Of a stretch of DNA of 36,611 bases, positions 31,698-36,611 are shown in pieces. The notes under the pieces are model-generated. The model was not told the DNA's origin and searched no databases. It saw nothing but the letters and a program-made list of their open reading frames with translations. Source of the DNA: Bacillus sanguinis (GTDB lineage: Bacteria; Bacillota; Bacilli; Bacillales; Bacillaceae_G); contig NZ_BOQB01000162.1 of the NCBI RefSeq assembly GCF_018332475.1, positions 1 through 36,611 on the forward strand, in the 5' to 3' direction. The translations under genes and the position numbers were made by a program. The stretch's first letter is position 1; each line of letters opens with the position of its first letter.

Positions 31698-32340
31698 ATG
31701 GGGTAAAGTCATATGGGAAGCAACAATCCAAACATTTCAAATGACATCTATTTCATTACTCATCTCGATCCTTATTGCACTGCCACTTGGTGTCACACTT
31801 GTTTTAACGAGACCTGGTGGACAGCATGAAAATAAAATCATCTATCCTATTCTGAATACCGTTATTAATGTCATTCGCTCTCTTCCATTTATCATTCTAT
31901 TATTCTTCATTTTACCTTTTACAAAGTTTCTAATGGGGACCTCTATTGGTGTGCAAGGTGTGATTGTACCACTTGTCGTATTTACAGCTCCTTATATCGC
32001 ACGTTTAATGGAAACGGCTTTATTAGAAGTGGATCGCGGTGTTATTGAAGCTTACCAAGCGATGGGCATTTCTACTATAAAAATCATTTGGCACGTCATG
32101 GTGAAAGAAGCGCGTCCCTCCCTTGTACTTGGATTAACAATTGCAACGATCGGCTTAATTGGCGCAACAGCAATGGCTGGTCTTGTAGGTGCTGGCGGTC
32201 TTGGTGATTTAGCATATCGATTCGGGCACTTACGCTACGAACCGGAAGTAATGTATGCAACCGTGTTTATTTTAATTATCCTCGTTCAAGGATTACAGTC
32301 TTTAGGTAACGGTGTTGCTCGAAGATTGAAAAAGGATTAA
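31672..32340 (+). CDS. metI: methionine ABC transporter permease MetI
   Basis: This is the membrane channel subunit of the methionine importer. The 222-aa protein has five predicted spans. Its EAA loop reads AYQAMGISTIKIIWHVMVKE. The MetI-typical ATIGLIGATAMAGLVGAGGL and RFGHLRYEPEVMYATV follow. The ATG lies inside the 3' end of metN, preceded by GAAGGAGGTAGAAC, so translation is coupled. A perfect 16-bp terminator stem follows the stop. Confidence 0.95.
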   Translation: MGNKSFLDEWGKVIWEATIQTFQMTSISLLISILIALPLGVTLVLTRPGGQHENKIIYPILNTVINVIRSLPFIILLFFILPFTKFLMGTSIGVQGVIVPLVVFTAPYIARLMETALLEVDRGVIEAYQAMGISTIKIIWHVMVKEARPSLVLGLTIATIGLIGATAMAGLVGAGGLGDLAYRFGHLRYEPEVMYATVFILIILVQGLQSLGNGVARRLKKD

Positions 32341-32341
32341 A

Positions 32342-32377
32342 AAAGAAGGTATCTCACCCTAGTGAGATACCTTCTTT
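32342..32377. terminator. bidirectional terminator after metI
   Basis: AAAGAAGGTATCTCAC (32342-32357) and GTGAGATACCTTCTTT (32362-32377) form a perfect stem with a CCTA loop, between convergent metI and the SDR gene. Confidence 0.93.
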
Positions 32378-33151
32378 CTATCTTTTAAACCCACCTTCAG
32401 AATGAATAACTTGTCCCGTAATCCATTCTGCTTCTTCACTTACTAAAAACTTAATGAGTCTTGCTGCATCCTTCGGCCCACCAATTCTACCAAAAGGAAA
32501 CATCGGCTTTAATCCTTGCTTTATCTCTTCAGTCATCCAGCCTGTATCGGTTGGACCTGGGTTAATTGCATTCACTGTTATTCCTAAATGAGCTACCTCG
32601 GCTGACAACGAACTAGTAAGAGCATCAATAGCTCCCTTCGTTGTTGCATACGCCAGTTCTCCAACCATAGGCCCTTGAAATTGCCCCGAAGTCATATTCA
32701 CTATTCTACCACCAGATTTCTTATCAAATCCGCGGGCAAATTGACTACTTAACAATGTAGTCGCACGAACATTAACCAAGTAGTGCTTATCTAATTCGTC
32801 AGCAGTCAAATTAGAGAAGTCATTATTCGTAGAATACGCTGCATTATTAATTAATATATGAGGGTATCCAAGTTGTTCAGTAACTTTATTTATAAGCTCT
32901 TTCGGTGCATCATTCTGAGTTAAATCTAACTCCATACTCGATACTTTAACACCGCTTTTTAGTAACTCTTCTTTTAATTGTATTTGTTCACTTTGATCAA
33001 CGCCCCAAGGCATCTCTTTATCGTACGCTGTCCAATACGTAAAAAATATGTCGTATCCTGCTTTAGCTAATTCTTTACAAATTGCTGCGCCTATACCATC
33101 TAGACGACTTACGCCTGTAACAACTGCTACTTTATGTTTTAATTGATTCAT
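32378..33151 (-). CDS. short-chain dehydrogenase/reductase (SDR)
   Basis: This NAD(P)-dependent oxidoreductase has an unknown substrate; the closest generic name is 3-oxoacyl-ACP-reductase-like. I start it at the ATG at 33151, behind GGAGGAGTATATA, which gives 257 aa opening MNQLKHKVAVVTGVSRLDGI. The upstream in-frame extension has no ribosome binding site. It has the cofactor motif TGVSRLDGIG, the NNAAYS (NNAG) element, the active-site serine in MTSGQF, and the YATTK catalytic pair (YxxxK). INPGPTDTGWM follows. It differs from many SDRs by the SRLDGIG spacing, which is seen in a FabG-like Bacillus subgroup. Confidence 0.88.
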   Translation of the reverse strand: MNQLKHKVAVVTGVSRLDGIGAAICKELAKAGYDIFFTYWTAYDKEMPWGVDQSEQIQLKEELLKSGVKVSSMELDLTQNDAPKELINKVTEQLGYPHILINNAAYSTNNDFSNLTADELDKHYLVNVRATTLLSSQFARGFDKKSGGRIVNMTSGQFQGPMVGELAYATTKGAIDALTSSLSAEVAHLGITVNAINPGPTDTGWMTEEIKQGLKPMFPFGRIGGPKDAARLIKFLVSEEAEWITGQVIHSEGGFKR

Positions 33152-33587
33152 TATATACTCCTCCAATTTAAAGGACGCATACTTTATATAAGAGATATGA
33201 ATTTCCCTACACATTATCCTTACAAAAGGGATGTACAAGCCAAATATGCAGTCCTTGAATGATTTACAGATAGCTAAATAAACTCTCAATTATGAGAGAA
33301 AAATTTATCTATCTAGTTTCTAATCATTACAAGCTCATCCACATATTAAATCCTTATCCCCTTTCCATATATCTCTATTTCTATCATACCAATATGATGT
33401 AATATTTCAAATGATAAAAAAATAAAAGTCAATATTCCATTCCAAACTTCTATCAAATTTATTATATTATAATATTTAAATAATTGAAATAATTAGAAAA
33501 AATACTGGTAAATATTGACTAGCCTTCTTATAATAAAACATGGGGCTAATGTGAGAGTTTAGTTTTAAACAAATAGGGGGAAGAAAC
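33152..33587. other. 436-bp AT-rich intergenic region
   Basis: It separates the divergent SDR and lipoprotein genes and must hold both promoters. I see no repeat, RNA motif or operator that stands out. A TATAAT near 33529 has no consensus -35 box at 17 bp. AGGGGGAAGAAAC just before 33588 is the ribosome binding site of the lipoprotein gene. Confidence 0.6.
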
Positions 33588-34880
33588 ATGTCAAAAAAAT
33601 TACTTTCTTTATTTTCTACAGTAATCGTGGCAGCATTTATAATAACTGGCTGTGGTCAAAGCGATACGACAAATAAAGAACAAAAAGAGAATGCAACAAA
33701 AGAAAGCAAACCGGATACAACGAAAGAAAGTAAACCTGAAGATAAAAAATCCGAAGACAAGAAAACTGAAGATAAAAAGACGGAAGATACCGCTACTAGC
33801 TCCAGCGATTATTCTAAACTTATTTCCTACATGGAAAAAGAAACAGGCGGAAAAACAAAAGTTCTTTTTGAAAATAAGGAACCACAAGTTTATAAAGCTG
33901 AAGATGTTTCAGTATCAATGAACAGTTATACATTAGTTGAATTAAATGGATTCCATACGGACTTTAACATTCCATTTAACCGTCAAACAGAGGGCGGAGT
34001 TATTCTTGTAAACTATAGCGTAAAAAATAGTTCAGCTAAAGATATTTATTATATGCCAGCATTGGATATATCGTTTACTGGTGCACAGAAAGTATATAGT
34101 AACTATAAAGACTTAATTCCAAAAGAAGATCAACTACCAACTAAGCTTGCTCCAACGAATGATTACTTAGTAAAAGCAGGAGAAACTATTTCTGGTTATA
34201 TCGCGTATCCATTCGGAAAAGATGATCTAGCAAAAATTTCAAGTCTCTCAACAGTCTCAGTCACAGTCCCAACTGCACAAGCTAATAAAGGAAAATTCGA
34301 CGCTCCAATCGGAAGCCCGGGAAGCTTTTCATTAAGTTTAAACAAGCAAGGCGCTGAAAAAGTTGCTACAGATAAAGCTTTCTACCAAGATAAAGCTACA
34401 GCTAATAACATGGGCGATAAAAAAATGTTAAAAGAGAAATCAAGTATTAATAACAGCCAAGAATTAGGCGCTGTTCATGTTACATTAGATGGATATCAAT
34501 TTACTCAATTCACACCAAATTCCGTCGAAGCACCGCGCTTTGCAAATTTCAAAAACGGTATTGTTCTATTAACGGTGAAATTCAAGCTTGATAACAAAGA
34601 TACTCAAGATGTTTCACTATCTCCTATAAGCTCTACATTAAGAGTGAATGATGGTACACAATATACGATTAATGAAGGCATGCTATTAAATTATGACTAT
34701 AATGCTTCAGTCAAAACAGGAACATCTGGAGAGTTACTACAAGTATATATTTTAGATCAAGAGCAGTATGAAAAGATTTGGAAAGACAAAAGCTTTGAGA
34801 TTGAGTTAGGACCTATGAGAAATAAAGAAGCTAAAGATATTTCACAAGGTAAAAAAGCTAAGTTTACATTACCTAAATAA
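33588..34880 (+). CDS. DUF5068-like lipoprotein with charged repeat linker
   Basis: This 430-aa lipoprotein has lipobox IITGC (C22). Residues about 28-66 are a low-complexity linker built of KESKP and DKKxED units, likely a flexible spacer from the membrane to the folded part. Two similar immunoglobulin-like beta domains follow. One has VSMNSYTLVELNGF and GGVILVNYSVKNSS, and the other VTLDGYQFTQFTPN and NGIVLLTVKFKLDN, so the protein looks like an internal duplication. From memory this matches the DUF5068 lipoprotein group of Bacillus, function unknown. A terminator follows at 34900. The ECF sigma gene starts about 140 nt downstream. Confidence 0.82.
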   Translation: MSKKLLSLFSTVIVAAFIITGCGQSDTTNKEQKENATKESKPDTTKESKPEDKKSEDKKTEDKKTEDTATSSSDYSKLISYMEKETGGKTKVLFENKEPQVYKAEDVSVSMNSYTLVELNGFHTDFNIPFNRQTEGGVILVNYSVKNSSAKDIYYMPALDISFTGAQKVYSNYKDLIPKEDQLPTKLAPTNDYLVKAGETISGYIAYPFGKDDLAKISSLSTVSVTVPTAQANKGKFDAPIGSPGSFSLSLNKQGAEKVATDKAFYQDKATANNMGDKKMLKEKSSINNSQELGAVHVTLDGYQFTQFTPNSVEAPRFANFKNGIVLLTVKFKLDNKDTQDVSLSPISSTLRVNDGTQYTINEGMLLNYDYNASVKTGTSGELLQVYILDQEQYEKIWKDKSFEIELGPMRNKEAKDISQGKKAKFTLPK

Positions 34881-34899
34881 ATTACTAAATATATAATAG

Positions 34900-34937
34900 A
34901 AAAGGCATATAACATATGATTGTTATATGCCTTTTTT
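34900..34937 (+). terminator. terminator of the DUF5068-like gene
   Basis: AAAAGGCATATAAC pairs with GTTATATGCCTTTT, followed by T residues. Confidence 0.9.
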
Positions 34938-35017
34938 ATTTGTATCAAGAACAAAACTTTAATTTAAGTGTATACATTTATGATTACCTATCCGTTGTAT
35001 AAGTGTAGGGAGGAAAA

Positions 35018-35512
35018 ATGATGGGAAAAGAAAATATATTAACCTCCTATCTTATCAAGTTAGGAGAGGAAGTGTTCAAACTATTATTAGCAAAAGGGGC
35101 TATAAAAGAAGATGCGGAAGACATCATCCAAAATACTTTCTATAAAGTATACACATTGCTAGATAGCTTAACCGAGGATAACATACGTCCATGGTTTTTC
35201 AGAGTCGCATTAAATGAATACATTGACTTAAAGAGAAAAAAAGAGCAACAGAACATCTATTTAACTGAAGAGATTTATTCAAAATTACAATATACAGACC
35301 GGGAATTAGATACTGTTTTAAATAAAGATGAGATTTTCTATCTATTAAAAGATATAAAACTAGAATATAAAGAAGCCTTCTTTTTAAAGTATTATTACGA
35401 TTTTACATACGAAGAAATTGCATCAATACTAGATATTCAAGTAAACAGCGTCAAACAAAAGTTACATCGTGCACGTAAAGCAATCCACTCAAAAATAGGA
35501 GGAAAACCTTAA
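35018..35512 (+). CDS. ECF-type RNA polymerase sigma factor
   Basis: This sigma-70-family extracytoplasmic-function factor has 164 aa. Region 2 lies within residues 20-82 (AIKEDAEDIIQNTFYKVYTL, then RPWFFRVALNEYIDLKRKKE). Region 4 is near 108-160 (EEIASILDIQVNSVKQKLHR, ARKAI). Regions 1 and 3 are missing, as expected of ECF sigmas. AGGGAGGAAAA precedes the tandem ATG codons at 35018. The stop overlaps the start of the next gene by one base (TAATG), and that gene's product is its likely anti-sigma factor. I found no clear ECF autoregulatory promoter. Confidence 0.92.
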   Translation: MMGKENILTSYLIKLGEEVFKLLLAKGAIKEDAEDIIQNTFYKVYTLLDSLTEDNIRPWFFRVALNEYIDLKRKKEQQNIYLTEEIYSKLQYTDRELDTVLNKDEIFYLLKDIKLEYKEAFFLKYYYDFTYEEIASILDIQVNSVKQKLHRARKAIHSKIGGKP

Positions 35513-36426
35513 TGGATACGTCTTTAAAAAATGCCTTAAAAAAAGCGAAAAGGAAACAGTTACTTAAAATCATCATTACTTCTATTATCGTTGTAATCAT
35601 GCTTATCCCTATCATTTATAAAGTTGGTAATTACTTCGCAGCGAAAGGCTCTATGAGGCTTCACGAACAACTCTTTTTATATAACTCAATTGCAGAACCG
35701 AATGTACAAATTGATTCTCAAGTAACGAGTAGCTCCTCTATGTTTGGCGGCAATATTACATCAAATCGTTCTAAAAACATTAATGGTTACGTAGTGAAAT
35801 GGAATACTCTGACAAGCCCTTACGATTGGTTTCGCTCTAATATCGATTACAATGAGGTAATACCAGGAACTCATTGGGGAAGATCTAATACAGAGTCTTA
35901 TAATTACGATAAACAAACGAAAAATAAAGTTGCCACATTTTATAATCCAGCTATCAAGGAATATTACGATGGGGTCAAAAATGAATTAAGTGCAGTTTCC
36001 AAAATGGAAAACTATGTTGCGGAAGTCGCTATCTCTTTCGATCAACCTTATACATTAAAAGAAATTCAAACAAAAATACCAGACAACTTAAATATCGTAT
36101 GGCTATATATGGTCTCACCTATTAAAGACGAAAGCGGAGGTCCTGCTGGTATGCCTGTTTACGGATTTGAGCCAGGAACCCCTCCCGAAGAATCGTACAA
36201 AGGGTTCTTTGATTCCCTTAAACAATATAATGATGGGTATGACAAGGACATTCAAAAGTTTTTAAAATCAAATGAAAACAAACCATTTGATCAAGTGAAA
36301 ATTTTAGGTGTTATGCTAACAGGAAAAACGGAAAACTTTAAGGCATTAGAAAACCAAAACTTTATTCGTGGTGCTTCTGTAGGGGTTACTGCGCAGGTTG
36401 TTCCTTATATAAAACCGGAGAAATAA
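35512..36426 (+). CDS. anti-sigma factor with Sigma_reg_N and Sigma_reg_C domains
   Basis: This 304-aa single-pass membrane protein is cotranslated with the ECF sigma factor and probably holds it inactive. Residues 1-18 are a short basic cytoplasmic part (LKNALKKAKRKQ). One membrane span is at about 20-40 (IIITSIIVVIMLIPIIYKVG). A Sigma_reg_N-like piece follows (MRLHEQLFLYNSIAEPNVQI). The large extracellular part then has Sigma_reg_C features (VAEVAISFDQPYTLKEIQTK, NIVWLYMVSP, MPVYGFEPGTP). The cytoplasmic tail is too short for a classical zinc-binding anti-sigma domain, so binding must use a short segment. The family pairing with ECF sigmas is established, but the signal is unknown. Confidence 0.88.
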   Translation: MDTSLKNALKKAKRKQLLKIIITSIIVVIMLIPIIYKVGNYFAAKGSMRLHEQLFLYNSIAEPNVQIDSQVTSSSSMFGGNITSNRSKNINGYVVKWNTLTSPYDWFRSNIDYNEVIPGTHWGRSNTESYNYDKQTKNKVATFYNPAIKEYYDGVKNELSAVSKMENYVAEVAISFDQPYTLKEIQTKIPDNLNIVWLYMVSPIKDESGGPAGMPVYGFEPGTPPEESYKGFFDSLKQYNDGYDKDIQKFLKSNENKPFDQVKILGVMLTGKTENFKALENQNFIRGASVGVTAQVVPYIKPEK

Positions 36427-36476
36427 TAAGGAACGCCCAGATGAACTTAAAGAACACACATAAACCTATTTACTAC

Positions 36477-36506
36477 GGGAGCTATCCGCTACAATAGATA
36501 GCTCCC
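36477..36506 (+). terminator. weak terminator or structured 3' end after the anti-sigma gene
   Basis: GGGAGCTATC and GATAGCTCCC form a perfect 10-bp stem. A strong T run is lacking (ATCTCTCATTTATT follows), so it may be a weak terminator or an RNA 3'-end structure. The last 105 bases of the window show nothing else I can assign. Confidence 0.55.
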
Positions 36507-36611
36507 ATCTCTCATTTATTGCTTAATTTTCAAAAATAAACTTCACAATATATTAGGTGCAATTTTATAAATAAAAAATCATATATTTGTTCACACTTTA
36601 TCCATTGTGAA

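Noticed and set aside
33515-33534. TTGACT with TATAAT as a promoter of the lipoprotein gene
   Set aside because: Only 8 bp separate the two hexamers, far too short for sigma-A.
1-36611. CRISPR arrays, tRNA or rRNA genes, insertion-sequence transposases
   Set aside because: I saw no spacer-repeat pattern, no cloverleaf or rRNA-like block and no transposase motif in any frame.

Overview
The window looks like chromosomal DNA of a Bacillus cereus group species (B. cereus, B. thuringiensis or B. anthracis). It is AT-rich, has strong AGGAGG-type ribosome binding sites and TTG starts, and carries many small lipoproteins. It also has two copies of a ~150 bp structured repeat that matches bcr1, an element described only in that group. 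No phage, plasmid, tRNA, rRNA or CRISPR feature is visible.

Layout. Positions 1-4000 hold a bcr1 copy, a PlsC-type acyltransferase, and two paralogous cassettes of tiny genes in the same orientation (about 930-1310 and 3465-4006). The cassettes bracket a small yrzO-like gene, a DMT exporter and a divergent LysR regulator. A second bcr1 has landed inside the second tiny gene of cassette 2. Positions 4005-9600 resemble the B. subtilis yvgK-yvgN neighbourhood: a HTH/binding-protein-like regulator facing modA-modB across six tandem 10-bp repeats, then glcU, a proC-type gene and a YvgN-like aldo/keto reductase. Positions 9640-21400 are a peptide-uptake region: two tandem orphan OppA-type lipoproteins, an AraC regulator with small neighbours, a YusW-like lipoprotein, and a complete five-gene oligopeptide ABC operon on the minus strand. 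Positions 21480-29550 are mixed: small lipoproteins, a Bcr/CflA efflux pump, a large uncharacterised membrane protein, a half-size MFS protein overlapping a membrane-anchored FAD oxidase, and an alcohol-dehydrogenase-like MDR protein. Positions 29570-32340 are metQ-metN-metI. The window ends with an SDR oxidoreductase, a DUF5068-like lipoprotein and an ECF sigma/anti-sigma pair.

How the parts work together. Three SAM-I (S-box) riboswitches, at 9722, 21313 (minus strand) and 29632, control an orphan OppA, the opp operon and metQNI. The region therefore looks like a methionine-scavenging block that takes up free methionine and probably also peptides when S-adenosylmethionine is low. The second orphan OppA shares the promoter-proximal sequence of the first but has no riboswitch, so the paralogs seem to have diverged in control.

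The most novel items are the duplicated two-peptide cassettes with a conserved TTACA-N4-TGTAA block, the bcr1 interruption of one of them, and the helically phased six-repeat operator in front of the molybdate genes.
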